A stretch of DNA of 64,000 nt from Arthrobacter sp. ISL-65 (GTDB lineage: Bacteria; Actinomycetota; Actinomycetes; Actinomycetales; Micrococcaceae). The first letter of the stretch is position 1, and every line of letters begins with the position of its first letter. A program made the position numbers and the translations under genes. The DNA is taken from the NCBI RefSeq assembly GCF_018613795.1, contig NZ_JAGGPN010000001.1, positions 1 to 64,000 of the forward strand, given 5' to 3'. Positions 28,297 through 37,099 of this stretch are shown here, one piece after another. Below the pieces are notes generated by a model. The model made no database searches. It saw only the letters and a list, made by a program, of their open reading frames with translations, and had not been told where the DNA came from.

Positions 28297-28620
28297 GTAC
28301 TCCAGGCCGCAGCCGTCGCAGCGGATGCTCATGGTCATATCCGAATCCTGCGTCTCGACGCCTAGTTACGCGAACAGCCGGATGAGGTTCGGGTAGGTGC
28401 GGTTGTTGTGCACAATGAAGCCGGTGTCCACGGCGAGGCTCCCTGAGTCCTGCCGGACGTCGTGCGTGTGGGCATGCCCGCCGGGCCGGGAATCCGCCTC
28501 AAAGAGGGTCACGTGGTCCCGGTGGCTGAGGATATGTGCCGCCGTCAGGCCCGCCACTCCGCTTCCGACGACGGCGACCCGCCGCCTCTCGTCTCCACTC
28601 CATGCTGGGCTCGGTGACAA
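28297..28620 (-). pseudogene. 5' fragment of FAD-dependent amine oxidase/desaturase-like gene
   Basis: From TTG 28620 (GAGGAG 6 bases upstream) the frame has the dinucleotide-binding motif VAVVGSGVAGLTAAHILS and then DTGFIVHNNRTYPNLIRLFA. A TAA at 28366 replaces the expected Glu, after which the same frame continues LGVETQDSDMTMSIRCDGCG to the deletion junction. So the gene has lost most of its length and also carries a nonsense codon. It is divergent from the LysR gene. Confidence 0.8.
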
Positions 28621-28753
28621 TCTTTGCTCCTCTGCTGAACAGTTGCCGCGGAATTGGTAGTCGCGGACTATTCGGAGCAGACGCGGGTGCCGGATGGGTT
28701 TCCCTTCTCCTGCCACTTTTCCTGCCACTGAGCGGCCGGAGTAAGGTTGGCTG

Positions 28754-29671
28754 GTGGTCAACCCCGTGCATTTGAGGACGCTCCTTGAGGTAACGCGGCT
28801 GGGTTCCTTCGCGGCCGCGGCGATCAGACTTGGCTACACCGCCTCAGCCGTGTCCCAGCAGATGTCCGCCCTGGAGCGTGACACGGGCGTCCTCCTGTTC
28901 CAGCGCTCCGCCCGGAGCGTGGTTCCTACGGACGCCGCGATGGTGATGGCGCGCCACGCGGCGAAGGTCCTGACGGACATCGAGGCGCTGATGGCCGCGG
29001 CCTCCAAAACGCACGACACCACCAGCCAGGAGCTCCGGCTGGGCATCTTCCCCAGCCTCGCCACCTACGTTCTGCCGCGGATCCTGCGGAGTCCCGCATG
29101 GAAAGGCCTGGCCATCGACCTGCGGGTGTCCGTCGCCGAACCCGCCCAGACCATCCAGGGGCTCCGCACCGGCGGCGACACGGATGTGGCGCTGGTTTAC
29201 CAGGTGGGACAGTCCGGGCTGGCCTGGCCCCACACCATCAACCGGCAGTGGATCGGCGACGACAACTTCCGCGTGGTCCTTCCCGCCGGCTGGGGATTCC
29301 GCACGGACGCGAAGGTGGCCGCGGACCATCTCTCCGACATGCCGTGGATCATGCACCACCCCGGCACGAGCGATGCCACCGTCATTGAGCGGCTCTTCGC
29401 CGGCTGCAACCTTCACCCCCGCGTGGTGGCCTACAGCGACGACTTCCATGCCAGCCTTGAAATGGCCGCCGCCGGGCTGGGGGCAGCGCTGGTGCCGGAA
29501 CTTGCGCTGCTGCACCGGCCGGCCGGCGTCGTGGTGCTGGACGTCCCGGAAATCCGGCTGGCCCGCAACGTCTTCGCGCTGCTCATCAACGACAAGAAGA
29601 CGGCGCGGGTACAGCTGTTCGTGGACTTGCTGGCGGAAACGATGGGCGGCCTGGGGCAGTCAGTTAAATGA
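28754..29671 (+). CDS. LysR-family transcriptional regulator
   Basis: The 305-residue protein has an N-terminal winged helix (LRTLLEVTRLGSFAAAAIRLGYTASAVSQQMSALE) typical of LysR, a helix linker, and a C-terminal periplasmic-binding-like effector domain. The GTG start is supported by the family N-terminus. It is divergent from the amine oxidase/cfa remnant, which was probably its former target; its present target is unknown. Confidence 0.93.
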   Translation: MVNPVHLRTLLEVTRLGSFAAAAIRLGYTASAVSQQMSALERDTGVLLFQRSARSVVPTDAAMVMARHAAKVLTDIEALMAAASKTHDTTSQELRLGIFPSLATYVLPRILRSPAWKGLAIDLRVSVAEPAQTIQGLRTGGDTDVALVYQVGQSGLAWPHTINRQWIGDDNFRVVLPAGWGFRTDAKVAADHLSDMPWIMHHPGTSDATVIERLFAGCNLHPRVVAYSDDFHASLEMAAAGLGAALVPELALLHRPAGVVVLDVPEIRLARNVFALLINDKKTARVQLFVDLLAETMGGLGQSVK

Positions 29672-29716
29672 TCCCCGAAGCTGGAATGCTCTGCTTTTCG
29701 GGTCTATGTTGAAGAT

Positions 29717-30226
29717 ATGACCACCAAGGTAGCAAGCCAGCACTTCGGAGTAATCGAGCTGAACCACGGCAGGGACCATAACGTTGCCGCGGAGCACGAG
29801 CTGGCCGGACAACGCCTTGAGCTGGACCTGAACATCAACGCCCATGATCACTTCGACGAAGCGGCCATGCATAAGGTGGACTACCGGCTGCGGTACCTCC
29901 CCGAACTCGTGGACGAGGTCAGGGAGATGATTGCCGAGGAGCTCGAGCAGGACGGCACCAGCCCGCAGGAATACCTCCGCTTCCACTGCAACGCCATCAA
30001 GGACGAGCACCTGCAGAAGGTCTTCGGCGTGAAGGAAAAGAGCCAGCTCACCAATGCGGTGTTCCTCAAGGCCCTGAAACTTGGCCACGTGGGAATCTAC
30101 CCCGGCCAGCCCGAACGCTACTTCGTCCTGGACTTCACCCTAGGCGAGCACTTCACCGACGAGGTTCTGGTGGCGTCCGCGGACGAGGACGGCGTCGTCG
30201 ACGACGAAATCGTCTGGGAGTCCTGA
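29717..30226 (+). CDS. DUF2004 family protein
   Basis: The 169-residue acidic protein has FGVIELNHGRDHNVAAEHELAGQRLELDLNIN at the start and QERYFVLDFTLGEHFTDEVLV-like sequence near the end, as in DUF2004 proteins. Function is unknown. The ATG at 29717 lies 10 bases after a TATGTT box, so transcript and start may nearly coincide. It ends before a strong bidirectional hairpin. Confidence 0.75.
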   Translation: MTTKVASQHFGVIELNHGRDHNVAAEHELAGQRLELDLNINAHDHFDEAAMHKVDYRLRYLPELVDEVREMIAEELEQDGTSPQEYLRFHCNAIKDEHLQKVFGVKEKSQLTNAVFLKALKLGHVGIYPGQPERYFVLDFTLGEHFTDEVLVASADEDGVVDDEIVWES

Positions 30227-30246
30227 AGCGATCGATAGTTAAAGCC

Positions 30247-30286
30247 CGACGGCGGGCGGTCACCGTGAGGTGACCGCCCGCCGTCG
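30247..30286. terminator. Bidirectional hairpin between DUF2004 gene and metE
   Basis: An 18-base perfect stem (CGACGGCGGGCGGTCACC) closes on a GTGA loop between convergent genes. It should stop transcription from both sides. The outer part matches the nrdE-nrdF hairpin. Confidence 0.75.
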
Positions 30287-30302
30287 TACGTGGTGCCGTT
30301 GG

Positions 30303-32636
30303 CTACTTGGCGCCTTCGAGCAGGCCGGCGCGGACCGTCTTGGTGGCCGCGACCAGGTTGCGCAGGGACGCTTCGGTCTCGGCGTAGCCACGCGTCTTCA
30401 GGCCGCAGTCCGGGTTGACCCAGAGCTGGCGGGACGGAACATGCTTCACGGCGGTGCTCAGCAGTTCGGTGACTTCCTGCTCGCCCGGGACGCGCGGCGA
30501 GTGGATGTCGTAAACGCCGGGTCCGACGCCGCGGCCGAAGCCGTGGGACTCGAGGTCGTGGACGACCTCCATGCGGGAACGGGCAGCTTCGATCGAGGTC
30601 ACGTCGGCGTCCAGGCCGTCGATGGCGTCGATGATCACGCCGAACTCGGAGTAGCACAGGTGGGTGTGGATCTGCGTGGCGTCAGCTGCACCGGCGGTGG
30701 ACAGGCGGAAGGAGTTGACGGACCAGTCCAGGTAGGCGGCCTGGTCTGCCTTGCGCAGCGGAAGCAGTTCGCGCAGGGCGGGCTCGTCAACCTGGATGAT
30801 CTTGATGCCGGCAGCTTCGAGGTCGGCGATCTCGTCGCGCAGTGCCAGGCCCACCTGGTTGGCGGTCTCGCCCAGGGGCTGGTCGTCGCGGACGAAGGAC
30901 CAGGCCAGGATGGTGACCGGACCGGTCAGCATGCCCTTCATCGGCTTGTTGGTCAGGGACTGGGCGTATTCCGCCCAGGCCACCGTGATGGGGGCGCTGC
31001 GGGTGACGTCGCCCCACAGGATGGACGGGCGGGTGCAGCGGGAGCCGTAGGACTGGACCCAGCCGTGGACCGTGACGTCGAAGCCTTCCAGGTTCTCGGC
31101 GAAGTACTGGACCATGTCGTTACGCTCGGGCTCGCCGTGCACCAGGACGTCGTAGCCGAGCTCTTCCTGCAGCTCAACAACGCGCTTGATCTCGTCCTTC
31201 ATGAGCTGCTCGTACTGCTCGTTGGTGAGGTCACCCTTGTTGTTGCGGGCGCGGGCCGAACGGATTTCCGAGGTCTGCGGGAAGGAGCCGATGGTGGTGG
31301 TGGGCAGCGGCGGCAGGTGCAGTGCTGCTTCCTGGGCGGCTTCGCGGACCGCGTACTCGGAGCGGTTGAAGTCGGCCGGGGTCAGGGCCTCGGTGCGGGC
31401 GCGGACGTCGGCGCGGCGGACACCCTCGGCTTCGGCGCGGGAGGCGATGACGCGGGTGGCCTCGTCGATGGCCGGCTGGACTGCGGCGGCGTCGGTCAGC
31501 AGGCCGGCGAGGGTCACAACCTCAACGGCCTTCTGGTCGGCGAACGCCAGCCAGCTGCGCAGCTGCTCGGACAGCTGGGCCTCTTCTTCGACGTCGTGCG
31601 GGACGTGCTGGGTGGAGGTGGAGGTGCTGATGGCCAGCTTGGCGACGCTCTTCTGCAGCTCGGCGATCTTGTTAGCCGAGGCGGCAAGATCGTTGCGCCA
31701 GATGTTGTGGCCGTCCACGACGCCGGCAACGAGGGTCTTGGTGCCCAGCGCAGCCAGTGCTGCGGCGGAGGGAACCTCGCCCTTGAAGACGTCGATGTGC
31801 AGGGCATCGATGTTGGTGGCGGCAAGGGTGCCGAGCTGGCCATTCAGTGCGCCGTACGGAGTGGAGACGAACAGCTGCGGGCGGCTGGCGGCAGCGGTGA
31901 GGACCTCGTAGGCACGGGCTGCGGCGGCCTGGATCTCCTGCTCAGGGGTGTCCTGGTCCACAACCAGGGCGGGCTCGTCCAGCTGGACCCAGCTGGCACC
32001 GGCAGCTGCCAGCTTCTCGAGCAGCGCGGTGTAGACCGGCAGGACGTCCTCGAGGCGGGACAGCGGGCTGAAGCCGGCGGGGGCGTCGTCGGAAGCCTTG
32101 CTCAGCAGCAGGAAGGTGACGGGGCCGACGATGTACGGGCGGGTCTCCACGCCGTTGGCCAGGGCGTATTCGAACTCTTCAACGATGCGGTTGGAGGTCA
32201 GGGAGAAGTTGGTCTCCGGGCCGATTTCCGGCACGAGGTAGTGGTAGTTGGTGTCGAACCACTTGGTCATTTCCAGCGGCTGCTGTTCCTTGTTGCCGCG
32301 GGCCAGGGTGAAGTAGCCGTCGATGTCCAGCTGTCCCTCGGCGTTGAGGAGGTTGCCGAAACGGGCGGGAACGGCGCCGACGTGGGCAGCGGCGTCGAGC
32401 ACCTGGTCGTAGAAGGAGAACGTGCCCGGAACTGCTGCGGCTTCGGTAAGCCCGAGGCCCTGAAGGCGCTTGGCGGTGCTTAGCTGGATCTCCTTGGCGG
32501 CGGCGTCCAGGGCCGCGGCGTCGATCTTGCCTGCCCAGTAGGCTTCAACGGCCTTCTTCAGCTCGCGGCGGCGGCCGATGCGGGGGTATCCGAGGATGGA
32601 CGCGGACGGGAAGGGCGTGGCGTTCTGTTCAGTCAT
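30303..32636 (-). CDS. metE: Cobalamin-independent methionine synthase MetE
   Basis: The 777-residue protein is full length. The C-terminal barrel has the zinc ligands in IHTHLCYSEFG (His, Cys) and WVNPDCGLKTRG (Cys), plus QVDEPALREL. The N-terminal barrel begins SASILGYPRIGRRRELKKA, binding folate. It transfers the methyl of methyltetrahydrofolate to homocysteine. AAGGAC lies 8 bases before the ATG. It is 56 bases downstream of metF on the same strand, so metF supplies its substrate in one operon. Confidence 0.97.
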   Translation of the reverse strand: MTEQNATPFPSASILGYPRIGRRRELKKAVEAYWAGKIDAAALDAAAKEIQLSTAKRLQGLGLTEAAAVPGTFSFYDQVLDAAAHVGAVPARFGNLLNAEGQLDIDGYFTLARGNKEQQPLEMTKWFDTNYHYLVPEIGPETNFSLTSNRIVEEFEYALANGVETRPYIVGPVTFLLLSKASDDAPAGFSPLSRLEDVLPVYTALLEKLAAAGASWVQLDEPALVVDQDTPEQEIQAAAARAYEVLTAAASRPQLFVSTPYGALNGQLGTLAATNIDALHIDVFKGEVPSAAALAALGTKTLVAGVVDGHNIWRNDLAASANKIAELQKSVAKLAISTSTSTQHVPHDVEEEAQLSEQLRSWLAFADQKAVEVVTLAGLLTDAAAVQPAIDEATRVIASRAEAEGVRRADVRARTEALTPADFNRSEYAVREAAQEAALHLPPLPTTTIGSFPQTSEIRSARARNNKGDLTNEQYEQLMKDEIKRVVELQEELGYDVLVHGEPERNDMVQYFAENLEGFDVTVHGWVQSYGSRCTRPSILWGDVTRSAPITVAWAEYAQSLTNKPMKGMLTGPVTILAWSFVRDDQPLGETANQVGLALRDEIADLEAAGIKIIQVDEPALRELLPLRKADQAAYLDWSVNSFRLSTAGAADATQIHTHLCYSEFGVIIDAIDGLDADVTSIEAARSRMEVVHDLESHGFGRGVGPGVYDIHSPRVPGEQEVTELLSTAVKHVPSRQLWVNPDCGLKTRGYAETEASLRNLVAATKTVRAGLLEGAK

Positions 32637-32692
32637 GTGAAAGTCCTTGAATCGTTGCGAAAAGCTGTGAATGTCGTGGGGAGGAAATGCGG

Positions 32693-33658
32693 TCAGCTGG
32701 CCAGCTGGCGGCGGGCGAGTGCGTTCAGGCGGCTCGACGGGCGTGCCGGCCGGGCAAGCGACAGCTTGTCCAGCACCTCCAGCGCGCTCTGGTGCTCATT
32801 GAACGTGTAGATGTGGAGTCCGGGTGCGCCGGCGTCCAGGGCCGCGTTGGCCAGGTCCACCGTTGCGCTGACGCCGATGCGGAGCCGCTCGGCGTCGGTA
32901 TCTGCGGCAGCCATCCGCTCGATGAGCTCCGGGGCGGGTTCGACGCCGGTCAGCTCGCCGAGGCGCTTGAGCCGCCGCAGGCTGGTGAGCGGCATGACGC
33001 CGGGGATGATGGGGATGGTGACGCCGGCCCGGCGTGCCCTGGTCACGAGGTCCGCGTATTGCTCCGTGTGGAAGAACACCTGGGTGATCGCGAAGTCGGC
33101 ACCGGACCGCTGCTTGGCCAGCAGCACCTCCACGTCGTGGGCCTCGCTAGGGGATTCCGGATGCCGTGTGGGGTAGGCCGCCACGCCAACGGCAACCTTC
33201 CCGGCGCACAGCAGTGCCGAGCGCCGCTGCTCCACCCGGCGGATGAGCTCGATCAGGTCCTGGGCGTAGCGCAGCGAACCGCTGACCGGTTCGCCGCTGT
33301 CCTTGGGCAGGTCGCCGCGGAGGGCAAGGATTCCGCGGACGCCGGCATCGAGCAGTTCACCGATGATTTCCGCGAGCTCGGTTGGCGTGTTGCCAACACA
33401 TGTCAGGTGGGCAAGCGGACGGAGGGTGGTCTCCAGCACCAGGCGGTTAATGAGTTCGACGGCGGTGTCGCGGTTGGAGCCGCTGGCACCGTAGGTGACC
33501 GATACGTAGTCGGGATCGGTGGCTTCCAGTTCCCGGATGGTGTTCCACAGGGTCTCCGCGGCAGCGGGCGAACGGGGCGGAAACAGCTCATAGGAGAGCG
33601 CCACCGGCGCGGTGTCGGAGAGATTTGGATGTGTTTCAATAAGGCTTGGTGGTGACAT
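32693..33658 (-). CDS. metF: Methylenetetrahydrofolate reductase MetF
   Basis: The 321-residue protein shows LSYELFPPRSPAAAETLW, VSVTYGASGSNRD, LAHLTCVGNT, GILALRGDLP, and GADFAITQVFF in family order, with FAD-binding residues. It makes 5-methyltetrahydrofolate for the MetE reaction. ATG 33658 follows AAGGAC by 6 bases and begins the recognisable part; the frame upstream to 33748 is not protein-like. Confidence 0.95.
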   Translation of the reverse strand: MSPPSLIETHPNLSDTAPVALSYELFPPRSPAAAETLWNTIRELEATDPDYVSVTYGASGSNRDTAVELINRLVLETTLRPLAHLTCVGNTPTELAEIIGELLDAGVRGILALRGDLPKDSGEPVSGSLRYAQDLIELIRRVEQRRSALLCAGKVAVGVAAYPTRHPESPSEAHDVEVLLAKQRSGADFAITQVFFHTEQYADLVTRARRAGVTIPIIPGVMPLTSLRRLKRLGELTGVEPAPELIERMAAADTDAERLRIGVSATVDLANAALDAGAPGLHIYTFNEHQSALEVLDKLSLARPARPSSRLNALARRQLAS

Positions 33659-34349
33659 TTGCGTCCTTGGCTTTGGGCCATTGAAGGCTGCGCTGCCGTG
33701 GCGGAAGCCAGGGCAGCAGGCGGTCAATGAATTGAGTTTGGGGAACACGGGACGAACTTCGGCAGGGCGCAGCCGCGACTGTTACGCCTGTAAAGAAGTC
33801 CACCGTGAGCAAATGTCAGGCCCACATGGGGGCACCCACACCCTCCTTGGCGGCCGGCGGGCGGCACATCCGCAGCGGAGGATCGCTGACACGTTACCTG
33901 GGTAACTTGTATAGAACTCTAGAAGCCGTCCGGGGGCGCCTTCAAGTTGACGCCGAATTAAGACGCTGCTTTACGCCCGATTGGATCGCCCGTTCAGAAT
34001 TATCTTCGCCAAAAGGGACCCCTAGCGTTGCTGGCACCCGAGCCGCGCGGGGAGCCAGCGCAGGCGTACCTCTTTCCAAACCGAAGAATTAGGTCCATTC
34101 TTTTGTCACGTCGTATCGGATTCGGCAAGGTCTCAGGTTGAGGAGGCTGGATGCTCCTTCTCGTTCTTCCTCGGTGAATCCTCCCGAGAGAACATTATCC
34201 GCGCCTGTCGCTTGGCCTGCGTCGCACCGTCCCATGATTCGCCCGCTGGCAGGGCGCGGTTCGCCAGCTTTCCGCTGCGGCCGGGCACGGTATTGACGCG
34301 CGGTGGAGTTGCTGGAAGCCAGAAATCCCCACGGCGAAAGGCCATCGAG
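33659..34349. promoter_or_regulatory. metF upstream region with a 14-bp palindrome
   Basis: No gene is visible in about 690 bases between divergent metF and the lipoprotein gene. The perfect palindrome GTTACCTGGGTAAC at 33893-33906 next to a TATACA-like box on the minus strand (about 33910) could be an operator for the metF-metE promoter, which would leave a 5' leader of about 240 bases. The leader shows no recognised riboswitch in the metF direction. Confidence 0.35.
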
Positions 34350-35432
34350 ATGTTCCACCTTTCCAAACCACCGCTTCACAAATCACCGTCCGCCCCGGGC
34401 TCCGCCCTTGTGCTCCTCGTCGCGCTGGCCACTGTTACGGCCTGCGCCCCACAGCAAAATACCGCCCCGCAGGCAACCACCGGTTCCGCCGCACCGACAG
34501 CGACGTCGGCCGCAGCCTCCCCAACCGGATCTGCGGCTTCGGGATCCGCCACCCCCGGTTCAACCGGGACAGCCGGCGCGGACGAGCTCTGCGGTCCCGG
34601 CTCCGCGATCAACTTTGACAGCTCCCAATTCCAGTCATCGCCTAACGTGGACAACAAATGGTTCCCGCTCAAGCCGGGCATGCAGTACACCACCACGGGT
34701 GACGTCAAGAGTGCCGAGGGAGACATCAAACGGACGGTGGTGCACTCAATAACGGGACTGACCAAGGTCATCGACGGCGTGAAGACCCAGGTCATGTGGG
34801 ACCGGGACTACGCCGACGGTGAGCTCGTGGAATCAGAACTGGCTTTCTTCGCCCAGACCCAGAGCGGGGACGTCTGGCTGTTCGGTGAATACCCGGAGGA
34901 ATATGAAAGCGGGAAGTTCACCGGTGCGCCTTCCACCTTCATCCATAGCTTGGACGAGGCCCAGGCCGGCATGGCCATGCAGGCGGACCCCCAGACCAAC
35001 ACGTCTAGTTATGTCCAGGCCCACGCGGCGAGCATCGACTTCCTGGACTGCGGGCAGGTCTTCAAGCAGAACGAGCATGTGTGCGTCGCCACGGGCTGCT
35101 ATGACGATGTGCTGGTGATTGACGAACGCAACCCGCTGGAGCCTGCGGTGGGTCACCAGCGGAAGTACTACTCGGCCGGAACGGGCCTGGTGAAGGTGAC
35201 TGCTGTAGGCGGCGACACCCAGGAGACGCTGGAGCTCGCCAAGATCGAACAGCTCACCGACGCCAAGCTGAAGGAAATCAACCAGGAGGCGCTCAAGCTC
35301 GACCAGCATGCCTACCAGGTCAGCAAGAGCGTCTATGCCGAAACGGACAAGGCTGAGGTTGCCACTGAAACGTCTGTGCCTGCCAGCAGCCCGGCTACGG
35401 GCGACAGCCCGACTGTTCAGCCCGGCTACTAG
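34350..35432 (+). CDS. Secreted lipoprotein, unknown function
   Basis: From ATG 34350 (GAAAGG 8 bases before) the product is 360 residues. It has a signal peptide with a lipobox LATVTAC around residue 30, then a low-complexity Thr/Ala/Ser linker (about 35-75), and a folded part of about 270 residues with SPNVDNKWFPLKPGMQYTTTG and VMWDRDYADGELVESELAFFAQ. Similar sequences occur as hypothetical lipoproteins in Arthrobacter. The mature protein should be tethered to the outer face of the membrane. No catalytic motif is recognised. Confidence 0.75.
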   Translation: MFHLSKPPLHKSPSAPGSALVLLVALATVTACAPQQNTAPQATTGSAAPTATSAAASPTGSAASGSATPGSTGTAGADELCGPGSAINFDSSQFQSSPNVDNKWFPLKPGMQYTTTGDVKSAEGDIKRTVVHSITGLTKVIDGVKTQVMWDRDYADGELVESELAFFAQTQSGDVWLFGEYPEEYESGKFTGAPSTFIHSLDEAQAGMAMQADPQTNTSSYVQAHAASIDFLDCGQVFKQNEHVCVATGCYDDVLVIDERNPLEPAVGHQRKYYSAGTGLVKVTAVGGDTQETLELAKIEQLTDAKLKEINQEALKLDQHAYQVSKSVYAETDKAEVATETSVPASSPATGDSPTVQPGY

Positions 35433-35458
35433 TCAGTACAAGCGTCCGATACCGGAAC

Positions 35459-35488
35459 GGGTGCCCGGCGGGAGGTTACCGGGCACCC
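35459..35488. terminator. Hairpin after lipoprotein gene
   Basis: GGGTGCCCGG and CCGGGCACCC form a 10-base stem with a 10-base loop, 27 bases after the stop codon. No long T-run follows. Confidence 0.5.
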
Positions 35489-35523
35489 TCCCGTTAGCCC
35501 ACGATCAGGTCTATTCTGATGCC

Positions 35524-35721
35524 ATGATCCAGCTACCAGCCAGCTACGAGGAATATCTCGTCGGCAAGGACCCAAGCTTCGTCGACATGGTTCGTCCGAT
35601 CCTCCTCCAGTCGGCAGCGGATCAGCTGCACGGCGTCCGGGTGCTGTACATCCCCCGGGGGCACCAGGCACACCTCGACGATACGATTCCCTACGGGACA
35701 ATCGTCGAGGACATCGACTAG
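35524..35721 (+). CDS. Small hypothetical protein
   Basis: The 65-residue product MIQLPASYEEYLVGKDPSFV ends in YGTIVEDID, is acidic and has no membrane segment. TATTCT lies 7-8 bases before the ATG, so a leaderless transcript is likely. The family is not recognised. It ends 3 bases from the convergent ROK gene. Confidence 0.6.
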   Translation: MIQLPASYEEYLVGKDPSFVDMVRPILLQSAADQLHGVRVLYIPRGHQAHLDDTIPYGTIVEDID

Positions 35722-35724
35722 GGT

Positions 35725-36993
35725 TCAGCCCTCCAGCAGCAGCCGCTGGGCCCGGGGCGCAAGGGTGTGCTCGAGGACCAGGCATGCAGCGCCCACCGCT
35801 CCCACGTCCTCCCCCACGCCCGTGCCCACGACTTCGACGGCATGGATGTTGCCGGCATCGCTGTTCTGCTGGATCAGGCCAGGGACCTTCGCCAGGTAGC
35901 GCGCCGACAGCAGCGGCCAGAAGGGGCCGCCGAACACCACCCTGTCCACGTCCAGCGTGTTGGCCACCGCTGACGCCGCCCGGGCCACGAGTTCTGCTGA
36001 TTTGTCGATGATGGCAGCCGCTTCGCTGTTGCCGGCGTCGGCTGCTTCGCAAAGCATGGCAAACCTTTCCTGGACGGCAGAGCTGCTGGCGGCAGTTCCG
36101 GGCTCATCCAGAATGCCTGCAGCCTGGGCCTGCGCGACCAGGACCTGGGGAATGCAGGTGGACTTGACGCAGCCGCGCAACCCGCAGTCGCACGGGGCTC
36201 CGTCAGGGTCAACGATGATGTGGCCGATTTCGCCGGCGTTGCCTGATGTGCCGCGGACCACCTCGTCATTGAGGACAATGCCGCAGCCGATGCCGGTGCC
36301 CATGTACATAAAAACAAAGCTGCCGGCGCCGCTGGCTCCGCCGGCCCAGGTTTCCGCGACCGCTGCGCTCGTGACGTCCTTGTCCATCAGCACAGACAGT
36401 CCTGTCGCCTCAGCCAGCGCATCCCGGAGCGGAACGCTGTCCCAGCCGTTCAGGAGCGGCGGCTCCACCACTGTGCCGTTGTCATGGTCGATGGGTCCGG
36501 GCGCCGCGACGCCCAGGCCGGCAATCTTGGCGCGATCCACACCCGAGGCCTCGACCAGCTTGTCGATTTCGGCGGCAATGGCGGTAATAACAGCCTCGGG
36601 CCGGGAGCTGTCCGGCGTTTTCACGCTCGAATGCAGGACCACTGCACCCAACAGATCAAGGACGACAAACGTTGCCACAGCAGGGTCCAGATGCACCCCG
36701 ACCGCATACATGCCAGCGGGATTCAGGCGAAGGATGGTTCGCGGCTTGCCCGGTCCGCTGCCCTCTTTGCCCGCCTCGACAATGAGGTTCTGGTCCAGCA
36801 GCCGGCGGGAAATGTTCGAAATGGTTTGCGGGGACAGACCAACGATCTGGGCAAGTTCAACGCGGCTGAGCCCTCCGGCGGCACGGCGGATGGCATCGAG
36901 AATGACAGTCAGGTTGAAGTCGCCCATCCGCGGCAGGTTGGTTCCGCGCCTCGGCGAGGGCTGGCGGATCTCGGTCAAGGATTTTCCTAACAT
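35725..36993 (-). CDS. ROK-family transcriptional regulator
   Basis: This is a 422-residue protein. The N-terminal winged helix (LSRVELAQIVGLSPQTISNISRRLLDQNLI) binds DNA, and the ROK sugar-kinase-like part has LGVAAPGPID, YMGTGIGCGIVL, GNAGEIGHIIVDP and the zinc motif CDCGLRGCVKS. Such proteins repress sugar-use genes and respond to a sugar or sugar phosphate. No sugar gene lies next to it, so its target is not indicated. An alternative start is ATG 36927. Confidence 0.92.
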   Translation of the reverse strand: MLGKSLTEIRQPSPRRGTNLPRMGDFNLTVILDAIRRAAGGLSRVELAQIVGLSPQTISNISRRLLDQNLIVEAGKEGSGPGKPRTILRLNPAGMYAVGVHLDPAVATFVVLDLLGAVVLHSSVKTPDSSRPEAVITAIAAEIDKLVEASGVDRAKIAGLGVAAPGPIDHDNGTVVEPPLLNGWDSVPLRDALAEATGLSVLMDKDVTSAAVAETWAGGASGAGSFVFMYMGTGIGCGIVLNDEVVRGTSGNAGEIGHIIVDPDGAPCDCGLRGCVKSTCIPQVLVAQAQAAGILDEPGTAASSSAVQERFAMLCEAADAGNSEAAAIIDKSAELVARAASAVANTLDVDRVVFGGPFWPLLSARYLAKVPGLIQQNSDAGNIHAVEVVGTGVGEDVGAVGAACLVLEHTLAPRAQRLLLEG

Positions 36994-37099
36994 CTTTTGT
37001 TGGCCACTATCGATGCCTGAATCGTACGTTACGCCCCGGGGAACGGGTACGCCCCACGCTCAGGGCAGTGCAGGCGCGTTCGACGACGGCCGGCGGGGC

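Noticed and set aside
33740..33830. Plus-strand words resembling a cobalamin riboswitch (GGGAAC, GCGACTGTTACGC, GTCAGGCCC)
   Set aside because: The strand is wrong for metF-metE, the central GGTGAGAATCCGG-type core is missing, and no B12-related gene follows on the plus strand.
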